From assembly GCF_954871325.1 (NCBI RefSeq), contig NC_088775.1:78345561-78409560 (forward strand): DNA of 64,000 bases, given 5' to 3'. This document shows positions 34,225-46,264 of this stretch, in pieces. The stretch is from Gordionus sp. m RMFG-2023 (lineage: Eukaryota > Nematomorpha > Gordioida > Chordodea > Parachordodidae). Positions within the stretch are counted from its first letter, which is position 1, and every line of letters starts with the position of its first letter. The translations under genes were made by a program, and so were the position numbers. The notes beneath the pieces are model-generated. The model saw only the letters and a program-made list of their open reading frames with translations, had not been told where the DNA came from and did not search any database.

Positions 34225-37135
34225 CAGAGTTGTTAAAGTATATAGATATAAAAATGTAGTATCTGTATCTAGATAGATTTGTTAGAAAGGTATCTGTATC
34301 TGTATCTAGATATTTTTTAGAGGTATCTGTATCGGTTTTTAGATACTTTTTAAGATACATTTTATATACCCCTTTTTTTATTATAAATAAAAATATTTGA
34401 CTGTAAATTTTATTTTATTTCATATGAGCTTATGAAATAAATATATATTATATATTAATATTTATTAATACTATAATAAAGAATTATATATACATAAAAT
34501 ATTAAAACTTATATATAAAAAATATATATAAATAAAATATTCATTAATTTAAATATTATGTCCTAGTTTATCAATAAACCATTCAAATTTTAATATTACA
34601 ATATGGAAATGGTAAATTTTATTTTTTAACTAAATTTTTAAGTTTATATATTTATTTAGATCTATATCGATGAAGAAGAGGAATCAACAACAAGTTCTAT
34701 TGCTTTACCATGGCCAATTTATAGAGCATATTTTAAAATAGTATCTCAAAACAAAGAAAACAATTCTCTGATGGTAAAATGTTTGCCGTGTCTACCTAAA
34801 AATACAAAAATATCCGTCAGTATGACTTCAACGTGCAATATCGTGAGGCACATAAGGGTATAGATATTATATATTTAAAATTCTAATTTAAATTTTAAGA
34901 GAAAACATCCAACCTTGTTAACAAAAATAAAAAAGGGGAAGGAAAATAAAACTACCAAAGAAAATATTGGACAAGGCTCATCCTCCAATAATATTTTTGC
35001 TAAAAGACCTTTGACTTTAACTCAAGGAACTTTAGATGATTTAATTATTGCTTTTATTATAGATGGCATGCAGCCATTTTCAATTGTTGAAAATTCTTCT
35101 TTTAAAAAAATGATCAACACTTTGGCTCCACACAAAAATATAATTTGCCGACACACAGTTGTTGGTAGAATTTCCCAAAGATGGGAAAATGAAAAGAAAA
35201 AAATAATTAAAAGTCTTATAGAACCATCATTAATATGCACAACAGCAGATTGTTGGAGTGCCTATCGCCGGTATAGCTAACATTTAAATTTGTATAATAA
35301 TTAATTAAGAATAAATTATTTCAGCAATTTTAAGAAATTTTAATTTTTAGTTCATACATAGGAGTAACCGCTCACTATATAAATCCAATAAGTTTGGAAA
35401 GAAAAATATAGAGTTTGCTTGTAAAAGAATGACTGGTAGTCAAACATATGATAAAATAGCAAGAAATTTACAAGATATAGCTAAGGATTATTGCATTCAA
35501 AATAAAATTTCAAAGACCATTACAGATAATGCCAAAAATTTCATAAAATGTTTTAGGTTTATTTTATTATAAATAAATATAAACATAATATATGATTGAT
35601 TACTTAATTTATTAAAGAGTTATCAATCTAATTGAAAATAATACAAGTGAATCAATTGATGATCTGGAAGATGAAGCAGTTGTGCCAATTTCTATATCAA
35701 ATCTTTATAATACTGCACAGGATTCTGAATTATCAGAATCATTTAGTTTACCTCATCACCAATGTTGTGCCAGTCACACATTGAATCTTATAGCCACTGT
35801 GGATGCCAATAGAGCCATGCAGTGTAAACAACATCAGAGGGTAAAACTAATTTTAATTAAATAAGTAATATTTTCTTCATTAGATATATGGCACAACACT
35901 ACATAAATGCCAAAATATATGGAATAGGCAAAATAAGTCTCCTATTTCATCTGAGATTATTAAGGAATATATTGGTCGTTATTTTATATGTCCTAATATA
36001 ACTAGGTTTAACTCCACCTATAATACCTACAATTAATGTCAGAAATTATAAAAGCTAAATCTGACAAAGTAGACAAGATATGTGATGGAAATAAACTACC
36101 TAGGTTTTTACCTAGTGAATGTGATTTTTTTCATGAATATTGTTTAATAAGTTATAAATAATATTTATATATATAGCATAATTAGCTAATGAAGCCATTA
36201 GCTAATTTCCTTGATATTTTGCAGGGAGATAAGTATATGTACACAGCTTATTACTGTGCAACTATTTCACAACTTATTATCAAATTAAAGAATTTTAAAG
36301 AAATGAACCTGCGATTCTGTTTACCACTCTTAGATGCCTTACTTAAAGGGATTGAGGATAGGTAAATTAATATATAAAATTAAAAATATTTAATAATTCT
36401 AGGTTTATTGTGACCTTATTTGAAGATGATAATATTATAGAAACCATGCTCCACCCTTTTTTTAAACTTGATTGGACATGGTTGCAAATGGAAGAAAATA
36501 TTAATAAAAGAAAACAATTGATACAAAGATTAGCTGGTGAATTATCAAAGTCATCAACTGACTGCAAGCAAATAACCTGCCAAAAAAAACAAATAATTTA
36601 ATTTCAGGTTTTTTTCAGTACCCTACAGCAGATATAATTTCTAATAATGATTTAAATTTTGATAATCAACAAATTTTAAATAATTTTTCCAAAAATGAAT
36701 GTAGAGATTTTAGCATTTTTAAAGAATACCCTGATATAAAATTGTTATTTATTAAATATAACACTACAAAAGCGCCCCTGTGGAAAGACTATTTAGTGTT
36801 GCTAAAAATGTCTTTACAGATAAACGAGGATGCCTAAATGATCAAAATTTTGAAAATATTTTATTACTGAAATCTAATAATTATTTAATCATATATTTTC
36901 ATATATTATATTAAAATCATTATTTTAGTTAGATTCTGATAAATGTTATATCGCGTCAATAAATTTTTTAGCTCATTTCATGAATTTTCACAATATAATA
37001 TTAATTTAGGTTTATGCAAACCTATAAGAGCATAATAAAAATGTATCTGTATCTTGATAACTTTTTAGACGCTGTATCTGTATCTAGATAACTTTTGAGA
37101 CTATGTATCTTAAAAAGTATCTTTTAACAACTCTG
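34225..37135 (+). mobile_element. Nearly complete BED-finger hAT transposon, CAGAGTTGTTAAA termini
   Basis: Termini CAGAGTTGTTAAAGTAT and, reversed, CAGAGTTGTTAAAAGATAC; flanks GTAATTAC and GTAATTAA (7 of 8). Multiple GTATCTGTATCTAGATA repeats lie inside both ends. The right end is 88 bases upstream of the CRTAP-like start codon, so the element sits in that gene's promoter or 5' leader. Confidence 0.9.
34668..36895 (+). pseudogene. Multi-intron BED-finger hAT transposase
   Basis: Plus-strand coding pieces in order: VKCLPCLPKN..NIVRHIRKHP (BED finger split by an intron at about 34858-34900); TLDDLIIAFIIDGMQPFSIV (35030); CTTADCWSAYRR (about 35240) then GVTAHYINP (catalytic core); ISKTITDNAKNFIKCF (35507); HHQCCASHTLNLIATVDANR (35755); FKLDWTWLQ (36463); and hATC SAPVERLFSVAKNVFTDKRG (about 36770). 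About eight short introns with GT..AG ends can be inferred. One frame change lies just before the SAPVERLFS motif. Otherwise it is nearly intact, and this is one of the two best-preserved transposase genes here. Confidence 0.82.
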
Positions 37136-37223
37136 GTAATTAATTACACATACATTCTATATTATTAGGAAGAGAAGCTAATTTATAATTCCCGAACATT
37201 TATAGATACCCAGTCTTCCGTCC

Positions 37224-40200
37224 ATGCATCTGGTAAATTTTTTAATTTTGGTGCAAATTCTTTCGTGTTGTTGTCTTCCAGAATATCCTGATCTAACTTA
37301 TCACATATTATTTACTAAAGGAGTTGAAGCATATCATGGAAAGGAATGGTATCGATGTATATCATTTTTAAAAAGATCTATCGAAGATTTTAAATTTTTT
37401 CACAATACACTAATCAAATGTTATAGAAATTGTTTATCTATTGATCATAAGGCCAATGTTGAATTTCCCAACTTTGTGTTTTCTGCAGAAACTGATGAAT
37501 ACGATTATTTTCACCGACATATAAATAATACTCTATGCTTAATTAAATGTCGAAATAAAGAATTTTCCTTTCGACCACTAAATTTGCGAGAAACTATTGA
37601 TGATGCCTTTGAAAACTTTTTGCCATATGATTATTTACAATACTGCTTCTATAAAGTGAATGTTACACACATATATATATATTAATGATAAGATACTATA
37701 GATTGATGATATTGAAAATGCTATAGCGCATGCTTATACCTATTATCTTTATAATCCTGATAATGATGTTATGAAAAATAATCTTAAGCTTTATCAAAAT
37801 TTTACACATTCTAAAGGTAGCTTTAAAAATTTGGAATTAGAATACCATCATGTAAGATTTATAAATTAATAGTAATTAAAATATTTAATTATATAAAAAT
37901 TAAAGCTTACATTGTGAACAGTAGTGGTTTGCATAAGGCAATATATTTAAGCACAGCCTGGTTAAGATAGCATTTGCCTTGGCCCAGTTCGAATTTTATT
38001 AAAGTTCCCAGGCTTGGTTAATTAAAATCCAGAAATATATCCTAATATCCAATAATGATAAGGATTTAGGCGTCATAATTTTCTTATTAAAGTAATAATC
38101 ACAAAATTAAATGAAATCGTATTTATAAATGAATGATCATATTATAGGGCATTTAATCATAAAATTACACACAAAAAATTAAAAATTTTTTTTTTAACAA
38201 AATTAGGCCTTAGAATAATTTTTTATATTCTCTATACAGTTCACTGGGCATCTACATTTTACTACCCAGTTTGTCCCTTTATTTTTTGCTCTTTAAACCT
38301 GGCCCGAATATATTTTTTCAGGGTGAGGTACTTGGCTGGGAGTGGGACATTGTAAATTTAAAAAAATATGTTATGTTACCCCACTGTTTCCCTTACCAAA
38401 TTCATATACAACATTTTTTGAAAATATAATTTTTACTCCTTGTTATATTTTTTTAAACATTGTCATAATTTGTAAACAAATATTGATCTCTTTATTTTTT
38501 AGAAAGATTATCCATTAATTAAGATATTCCTAAAGCTGTAATTTATAGACATAGCTAGAGGGAGAAAAAGCCCCCCTTCCATTTTGAAATTTATCTGTTA
38601 TTATAAATAAAATTTAGGCTAATAAAAAAAATTGTTGAATAATATTATACTAAATTAGGTATTTATATAATGTTATCTATAATTTATGATATTAGAGATA
38701 ATTTATTATTTATATATACAATTCACATATAAATATATGAAAATGGGAAAAATTCACAATCTGTAATATTTTGGTATTTGGCCTCTAGCCACAAGCTCCC
38801 CCCCCCTCACCTATAGCTGTTATTTTAAACTGAATTATTTTAAATGACAGACTCAATTATAATTGTAAATTTTGATTAGTTTACATGTCATAAATCACTT
38901 ATATTATAGTTTTTATAATTATATTAATTTTCTATGACCATAACTATAATACCACTAAATAACCAACACATTAATAACTATTCCATTATCTATTAACTAT
39001 AAAATATTGATAGATTTTGATTTATATATTACAATAAATGATTTATATTAAATATTTGTATCTTTTAAAAAATCTATATTTCTATATTAAAAAAAATTAC
39101 AATAAGATATATTTTAATATAATATTTTAAATATAGAATATTTATGTTAAATAGAAATAAACAATTGGTTATATATAAAAAATCAAATCCAAAATTTAAA
39201 AAAATGAAATATACAGTAAAAAAGAGAAGAGTAAATTTAGCAAAGATCTATGGAGAAGAGAATGCCATAGAAACTTTGGTAATTCACTTTAAGCATAACT
39301 ATATAGCCAGTTATAAATTTTTACACTTTTTTGATCCCTCCGTAATTCTTAAACACTTTCATTGCACCTCTTGAAATTTTGCTGAATTATTCATTCATCT
39401 AGCCTATATAATAAAAATTAAAATCATGTTTATAATTTAATTAATTCCAGAGATATTTTAAAATGAAATGGGATCAATTTTTACCAATCATCTACTTTTA
39501 CTGGTCCATATCTCATATGGAGATGAAGGCTAAAATTTTTCTTTCTTTCTTTCTTATTATAATTTTTAAAAAATTTCTAGGATTGAGTTGAGAGTGTAGA
39601 TGATTTGATATTGAATTTACTTTTATATACCATATATTTTATTCATTTCATGAAAAAAATACAGGAATTTTATATGAATGGAATTCAATCATATTTATCA
39701 GAAAATTGGTTTGAAGCTATCGATTATTTTGAAGAGGCCTTAACACAGTATTACAAAAAGGATAATGAATGCCGATTGCTTTGCCATGGCCCTTACAAAA
39801 AAATATTTAATTACGATTTTATTACCACTATATCAAGTATACCATTTTTGTTTATAGATTACTGGTAGGACTCGGAAAACCAGAAGCTAAACAAAAAAAT
39901 TGGGTTGGTTTTAATAACCTCATTTTTTTGTTTATATTTCAATTTTTTTTGTTTATGTTTCAGTTTATTTATTTTTGAATCAGGGGCGTCACTACCCTTT
40001 ACAATTTCAGGGGGCTCAAATAAATTATTTAAAATTTTATCCAAAAACCTTTATTTTTATAGCTGACATAAAAAAAAATTTCAAAATTTTTCAGGGGGCT
40101 CGAGTCCATGTGCCCCTCCTCCTAGTGACGATACTGTTTTGAATATTCCCAAAAAGACATTATTTCGAAAATTAATTTAAAATAGATTTATTTTTGGTTT

Positions 40201-42367
40201 TTGATATGTATAAAGTTTTTTATTTAACCACATGATTCATAAAATAATTTTAAAAAAAATATATATTAACAGATATTTATGCCCTTCGGTTGAAATGCAA
40301 TAGAAATTGTATTCGCAAATTGAATACAATACCTGGAGAAAGGTCCGACGATACCACGTATTCGGATATAGACACGAAATACCTGTTTCTAGATGACTAT
40401 CTGAGAAGTCATTACCATTATTTACAATTCGCTTACTTCAAAACCGAAAATTGGGAATCCGCTGCTAAAAATGTCGCCACTTATTTTGTATTCGACCCCT
40501 TCGACGATGATATGATGAATAATAAAAGATTTTATTTGTCCAGGGGATTCGTTAATCAAACGCATTTTACGCCTCGACAGGTTGCACAAGCACTGAAATT
40601 TATTATCCCGACTTTTTATTAGGGCTATGCATCCAAATATTTTTCACCGATCTGATCCGATATTTTATTGACCGATCCGATATTTATACTACTGATTTTT
40701 CACCACTCCATTTGAATCAAATGTAATTAGGAAATCAATATTTTTTATGCAAAAAATCGAATTATGCATTTAATTAAAAATTTTTATTTCTACAATTAAG
40801 ACTATAATCAAAAAAAAAATTATATTATAATAGATAAAAAAAATATATTTAATAATATATCCATTTTATAATTATAAAATTTTAATATTTTAGATTTTTT
40901 AAAATAAATATGAGAGCCTCTAGATTTTCTGGCAATAAAATAATAAAATTGGCATTAATTATTTAAAAAGATCTAAAATAAATTAAGCTTTGGGTGTTTC
41001 TATTTTTATAAAAAAACTTTTAAAATACTATAAATCTATTTAAAAAAATAAATAAAATTTAGCGGGTGTTGTGCATTTTCATTGTTTAAAAAAAAATTAT
41101 TTAGAAAATTTTATAATAATGATATACATAAAATAAAATAACAAAAAAAGTAAAAAGATCGGATCGGTTTTTTACAGGGATCGGCCCGATCCGATATTTA
41201 ATATCGGCACAGCCCTACTTTTTATTTTGGAGTAAGGGTTTATTTTACGGCTACGTTTAACGATAAATTACGGTTATGTCGGGAATTTGGAATCGCGAAA
41301 TGGGAATCTAATAAATCGCTTTTTAATTTTAGCTCATTATCAACTATATTACCTGAGATAATAGGTAATAAAGGCGCAAAAATCAGGTTATTTAACCTTT
41401 TACTGACGTTAAACAATTCGTTTTACATTAAAAACTATATTAGTTCGAATATTGAATTTAATATGAAAATCTAAGTCAATAATTGATAATTATGGGGGAA
41501 ACAATCAAATTTAATTTTTTTTTAAAAATATTGGTAATCTTATGTCCAGTAGAAACTTTAAAATTAATATTTTGAAATTATGAACTTTAATTTTTCAATT
41601 TTTTTTTCCATATGCATGATATCACTCGTAAATCAAATGCCTTAAAATAATTTATAGCACCATCTACACGTTTTTATAAACATTATTTGCAATATTTTTT
41701 TAAATAATTACCCAGCCTTGTTAATTATTGAAGAAATTAATAGAAAAATAGTAAAAAAATAAGTCAAAATAAAAAGTTGAAAAATTGATAATCATTTCGA
41801 ATTATTAATTTCCTACTGGACATAATATGACCTATATTTTATAAAGAATTAATTTAATTTAGCTTTTAATTTAAAACTAATTATTTATTATCAATAAAAG
41901 GTTAAAAAATGACCTTTAATTCCTATTATCTCAGTTAATATAATTTCTAATGAGCTAAAATTTCGTTTCAGATATAACTAGAGCATATATAACCGGCATC
42001 GAAATTGAAAGGGATCAACCGAAAATCTCGATTTTCTTGCACATTTGAAACGGAATTTCTCATTATGAACACTGTATTGTGTAGTGTATTTAATAATTTA
42101 TAAGAATTTGTGCCGCAATCTTAATTCAAGCATTTTTTAAAAAAATTTTTTTAATTTTTTTAGGAAGCCATACTATATCACAATAGGCATTATAAAGAAG
42201 CGTTAATATTAAACTTTATAGAAGAAAACTTTAATTCCCAAATTATAAAACGTCCTCAAAAAAAATCGGATTCTCCTGCCATCGATCACGTTTTAAATAG
42301 TGTCGTTGAAATTCCTGTCAGAGAAGTTTCTTATTACCTACCATCACTTGAATTTATATGCTTCTAA
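37224..42367 (+). CDS. CRTAP: Cartilage-associated protein (CRTAP/SC65-type leprecan family)
   Basis: Five exons: 37224-37655, 37702-37851, 39665-39836, 40273-40580, 42164-42367. Phases agree and give about 421 residues (human CRTAP has 401). A signal peptide (MHLVNFLILVQILSCCC) is followed by two leprecan-type repeats. The first has GVEAYHGKEWYRCISFLKRS, CYRNC and YDYLQYCFYK then AIAHAYTYYLYNPDNDVM; the second has SYLSENWFEAIDYFEEALTQ, ECRLLC, CNRNC and HYHYLQFAYFK then FDPFDDDMM. FTPRQEAILYHN matches FQPRPEAVQFFN near the CRTAP C-terminus. There is no Fe/2OG dioxygenase domain, so it is the non-enzymatic CRTAP/SC65 type rather than a prolyl 3-hydroxylase. In animals CRTAP works in the ER with P3H1 and cyclophilin B on procollagen. 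Introns 2 to 4 are long, and introns 3 and 4 carry MITEs. The intron-4 donor CAG|GTTGCA is weak but fits the homology. Confidence 0.9.
37852..39664 (+). other. Intron 2 of the CRTAP-like gene
   Basis: A 1.8-kb intron. It contains patches of less AT-rich sequence (37915-38050, 38250-38350), a possible decayed MITE at about 38550-38820 (CATAGCTAGAGGGAG and, reversed, CAGCTATAGGTGAGG, with a C9 run at 38798-38806), and a 76-codon open frame at 39144-39374 without recognisable motifs. Confidence 0.6.
39981..40136. mobile_element. 156-bp hAT-type MITE in CRTAP intron 3
   Basis: Termini CAGGGGCGTCACTA and, reversed, CAGTATCGTCACTAGG; exact 8-base duplication TTTTGAAT (39973-39980 and 40137-40144). 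It lies wholly within the intron between exons 3 and 4. Confidence 0.92.
40620..41217. mobile_element. 598-bp hAT-type MITE in CRTAP intron 4
   Basis: Termini TAGGGCTATGCATCCAAATA and, reversed, TAGGGCTGTGCCGATATTAA; exact 8-base duplication CTTTTTAT (40612-40619 and 41218-41225). ATCGGATCGG and CCGATCCGATA motifs lie inside the ends, as in the MITE at 16037-16757. It lies in the intron between exons 4 and 5, only 39 bases past the exon-4 donor. Confidence 0.92.
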
Positions 42368-43039
42368 CTTCACTTCGATCAATTTTACAAGGAGGGTTAT
42401 TGGGAAAAAAATATAACCTTCCCAAGGGTAGTGTTGAGATTAACTTTAACACTCATTTCCTATCAGGATTGGAATTAGAACCCAATTATAAATAAACTAA
42501 CGAAAAAAATGTTTAAAATTCTAAATTGACCAAATTATTTTAGTATATCTTAATACAATTAATAATAAATAACACTAGCCATAATGATACACACTTAACC
42601 CTAGAGCTCTAGTACATCAGACCTATTGCTTCAGGTCCGGTTCAAATCGAAAAAAGAATCATATAATAGCTGGCGGTGTTTCTTTACCTGGTCTTTATTA
42701 CTGGATATCTATAATTTTACTTAAAGACTTTTTATTTGAGAATGTCCATCAGGATTGGAGTATGGGCAAAACTTATAAATAAAAGATTCTTTTTCTTTTT
42801 TGTGAATTTTGAAAATGTATCTTGTAGTCATTTTTCATTTATGAAAATTTTAATATAGTTTAGTTACTTAATTGTAATAAATACATTATACACCCTATAC
42901 GATAAATGAAATGAATATAAATAAAGTTTCTTGTTTAGCATTATGCTAATTTTCTTTTTCAATTTTTTTAGTCAATTATCTGCATCTTTTATATTAAACT
43001 TTTTGACAAATAGCCTGTTATCTAGATATTTAAAAAAAA
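42368..43039 (+). other. 3' flank of the CRTAP-like gene
   Basis: Contains the probable 3' untranslated region; AATAAA-type signals occur near 42778 and 42922. Bases 42640-42780 read as an open plus-strand frame ending HQDWSMGKTYK but without a recognised family. A C-rich or transposon end is not evident. Confidence 0.35.
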
Positions 43040-43172
43040 ATTTGTCCATCCCTGATGTTCATTATCAAATATTTCCATTATTCGCGATTCGAATTTTTTG
43101 AATCGAATAATTGTTATTCGTTAAATACGAATCAAATTGAATCTAATAACGAATAATTTATTTTTAGGTATA
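43040..43172. mobile_element. Right-end fragment of a TATACCTA-family MITE
   Basis: About 130 bases rich in CGAATAAT motifs, ending ATTTTTAGGTATA at 43172. This matches the right end of the MITE at 23387-23970. The left end is missing. It abuts, and truncates, the transposase gene that follows. Confidence 0.65.
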
Positions 43173-44100
43173 CTGAGATATATTCGATCTGACATTTTTT
43201 AAGAAAATTCGATCATCATGCGTGATGGAGATAATTTTGTCCTTTATCTCAAATTCATCGAGAGATTCTAACAAATATTGTGATATCTCCTCACCACTAT
43301 GAGGGTATGGTAGCTGAATTAAATCTAAAAGACAACTTTCCATTTTCCACTTTTTATCAATATAGTGGCATGTAATTACACAAAAAGACGATGAGTTAAT
43401 GGAGGTCCACATATCAGTCGTGATAGCCAATTTACTTTTAATATTCTTTAAATTTTTTATGAGTTGTAATTTTGAAATTTTATACATTTTTTCAATTTAC
43501 TTACAGGCTGTCTGTCTTGTCCAGATTTTTTCATTCTTGAATATGAAGGAAAATATATTTCGGAACTCCTTACTATCCATAGCTTTGAAAGGAATGTTAT
43601 TTTTTATAATAAATTTCAAAATTAATTTGTTAAGGCATTCGTTTTCCTTAGGTAATCTACGAATGCCAACTAGGTTTTTGGGTATATCTTGTCTCTCTCC
43701 ATTCTCAATTAAATCGGGATGATTTCTTCTAACGTGATTTTTTAAATTGGCTATAAAAATTAATATAGCTCATACTTTTATTTGTTATAATACTTGTTGC
43801 AGTGTGAACGCTAAAATATCTATTACACATTTTACACATTCGGCGATTTTTGTTGGGGCTTAATTCAAACATGCTCTTTGTATCAAAAGAAGTACTATCT
43901 ATCGATGTATTAACTGATGAATCAGATATTATTGATATCTGACTCATATTGATGTCTTGATCTTGATTATCCAGAAGATCTGGTCATTCTAATCACATTT
44001 ATAATTACAAAAAATTATTACATAATTCTACTTCCGAGTCAAAGTCCATGTTATTTAGCAGAGGGTTTCTGTTATCTTCATCACTATATAGGTACGACAT
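43173..44100 (-). pseudogene. BED-finger hAT transposase, N-terminal half, same family as in the palindrome
   Basis: Minus strand from 44100: MSYLYSDEDNRNPLLNNMDF, an acidic N-terminus. After an intron come MSQISIISDSSVNTS and the half finger RRMCKMCNRYFSVHTAT. A roughly 45-base intron follows, then NLKNHVRRNHPDL (finger completed), NLVGIRRLPKENECLNKLIL, MYKISKLQLIKNLKNIKSKL, AITTDMWTSINSSSF, YIDKKWKMESCLLDL and LPYPHSGEEISQYLL. Every block aligns with the transposase in 56.1-59.9 kb (for example LTTDIWTGINS and LPHPHTGEEISNNLL). The gene stops at the MITE fragment at 43172, losing the rest of the core and hATC. One stop lies between the NLVGIRR block and the MYKIS block. Confidence 0.85.
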
Positions 44101-44836
44101 TTTAGTATGAAAAGATGTGAAATAAAAAAAATAGGAAAATGATTTTTTCAAATATGTTTTCATTTAAAATAATTTTAAATATGATTGTGCAATAAAAAAA
44201 TTATTAATAAAATATAAGAATAAATAATTAAAATTTATTACCCCCCCCCCCCCCCCCCTCCCCCACACTTCAATAATAACCAATCACTCCCCTTGTTTCT
44301 TTCTCCCAAAATAAATCTATCTATTTATAAATAAATTTTTGATATGTTCAAACGATTTATATTTTTTAATAAAAAAAGAATAGTAAATAAATCATATATT
44401 AAAATTGCACATATACAGTAATAATATGATTTGTTATTGTACAAATATAACACTATTTATTATAAATCATTTTAAGAATTTGAAAATAAAAATATTGACA
44501 AAGAAGCTTCTAAATATAGATATTATTCCTCCTTCCTACCCTATGCCCCCCCCCCCCCCTGATAATGAATTTTATGTGATATATCAAATTTTATCACCGA
44601 TCTTTGAATTAAAAAAAATTGATAATAAATTTAAATTAAAGTCAATTAATTTCATTTCAAGCTTCTTTTTTTGATTTATAAATTAAACCCCCTTTTTAAT
44701 ATGAAATTTATATGTTTTATCACATATTCAATCAATAAGAATAATTTTTTAATATAAACGCCCCTTTTTTAAGAAAATGTTTTTCGATGTTTTGATTTCT
44801 TGTCCCTCGAGGAAACGCATAATAAGAATCAATACA
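44101..44836. other. AT-rich stretch with long C runs
   Basis: C18 at 44241-44258 and C14 at 44546-44559. No gene is seen. The 89-codon open frame across the second run is composition-driven. Confidence 0.4.
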
Positions 44837-44844
44837 TTATTTAT

Positions 44845-45178
44845 CAGAAACCTGCAGAGGTATCATATGTACGGCTTAAAATAATGTTGGCCTGGTCCGG
44901 GTTTTATATTTTCAAGCTCGGCCCGGATTTTTCTGATAAAATATTTTTCGGTCCGGATTTCTATAAAAAAAGATTTTCGGCCTGGGTGTATAAATTTTTT
45001 TTGTTTTGGGTTTTAAAAAAATATTAAAATATACCAATTCGGCATTTTACGGATCTTTATGTGATATATTATTCTATGATATCCAATTTTTAAATATATC
45101 TATTTATTTTTTATATATAATAATGGCGATTTACAATATTCGTGCAGGCCTGGAACTTTTTTTAAAAAAAGGTTTCTG
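44845..45178. mobile_element. 334-bp hAT-type MITE, CAGAAACCTGC family
   Basis: Termini CAGAAACCTGCAGAGG and, reversed, CAGAAACCTTTTTT, with GTGCAGGCCTGG inside the right end; exact 8-base duplication TTATTTAT (44837-44844 and 45179-45186). GGCCTGG/CGGCCCGG motifs inside link it to the MITE at 2525-2728. Confidence 0.9.
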
Positions 45179-45186
45179 TTATTTAT

Positions 45187-45590
45187 AAATAAAATCTAAT
45201 TTTACTTATGACTAAATTTATGGTAAATGTATAGCATTTATTTGAATATTCATAAGAATAATTTAACATATTTTTGGTGGGTCTTAACATTCAAGATATT
45301 CATATTTATCATGCTTTTTGATCATATTAGCACCAGGAGCTTAGCCAGGAATTTGCTTGGGAGTGGTGGGGGGGGGGGGTAATTTTTATAAAAAAATCAA
45401 AAATTTTTCCTTAAATAAATATTGAACATCTAAAATTTTGTAAATTTATTTATTAGGATTAATGACTAGAAAAATAACAATTACTAATATATTAATAATC
45501 TGTAAATAAATATCAAATATACTATAAAATAAATATAATTTTATCCACCGAAATTCTTTTATAATGACTAGATGTATATAAATAGCATAA
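45187..45590. other. AT-rich stretch with a solitary hAT-like end
   Basis: CCAGGAGCTTAGCCAGGAAT at about 45333 followed by G12 at 45368-45379 resembles the left end of the element at 11357, which also has AGCCAGGATT followed by a G run. No right end was found. Confidence 0.4.
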
Positions 45591-45734
45591 AATCACGAGG
45601 CTTGATATTCGGCTAAAAATTTGGTTTCGCCGTTTTTGAAATCGGTTGAAACAGCCACTATAATATAAACACGTCCTAAAAAAATTTATACAAAATAATA
45701 AATTTTTGAACCTTTAAACATGTATATAAATCCA

Positions 45735-45960
45735 TTTCATTTAATTCTGCTATTAAATCTTTGAATATACTGGTAAATGAACACAATTCGTTATGTAATT
45801 TAACGCTCAATTTATTTGCGAATTGTGCCAGTTTTTCCAAGGAATTTTCAGAAACCTTTACTATTTATTTCATCAAAATGCCTCATTTAAATTTTTTAAC
45901 AGGTCCACTCGCACTTTTTAAAATCAAATGTCATCTTTCTACGGTACATATTTACTGAAA
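45735..45960 (-). pseudogene. TTF-type hAT transposase relic
   Basis: Minus strand reads SENSLEKLAQFANKLSVKL, then HNELCSF and FKDLIAELNEMD. This corresponds to the same stretch in the relics at 54340-54995 and 61125-61735. It is followed to the right by inverted copies of the 115-base repeat. Confidence 0.65.
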
Positions 45961-46120
45961 TTTTAGTTTAACATGTTTACAATATCTATTTTTACCCATT
46001 TGCTTTAAAAAAATTCAAAAATAATTTTGACAATTGTCATTTTTTTATGATACACCTTCACTGAAATTTTAATTTAACATATTTTACCCATTTGCCAAAA
46101 TTCAAAAATAACGATAATGG
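45935..46120 (-). repeat. Two inverted units of the ~115-bp repeat
   Basis: TACGGTACATATTTACTGAA and ATGATACACCTTCACTGAA mark two diverged units in inverted orientation relative to the array at 49560-51365. One unit keeps TTGACAATTGTCA. Confidence 0.8.
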
Positions 46121-46264
46121 TACATAATCACTTAAAAATATAACGATGACAAATGCCAGTGCATTAATAATAGTAAGTCAGAGCATTATAATTAAAAGAA
46201 GCTATATATAACTTACCCTCCCATAATTTTAATATCTACTAAATGTTATTATTATATATATTGG

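Noticed and set aside
39144-39374. Coding exon inside CRTAP intron 2
   Set aside because: The exon 2 to exon 3 join already matches the family alignment without a gap, and the frame has no recognised motif.
40581-41470. Read-through of CRTAP exon 4 into VAQALKFIIPTFYF and a longer open frame after the MITE
   Set aside because: Splicing CAG|GTTGCA to 42164 gives FTPRQEAILYHN, which matches the family; the read-through has no homology.
37224-42367. Prolyl 3-hydroxylase (P3H1-like)
   Set aside because: Only the leprecan-type helical repeats are present. The gene stops at 42367 and no Fe/2OG dioxygenase motif follows, so CRTAP/SC65 type fits.
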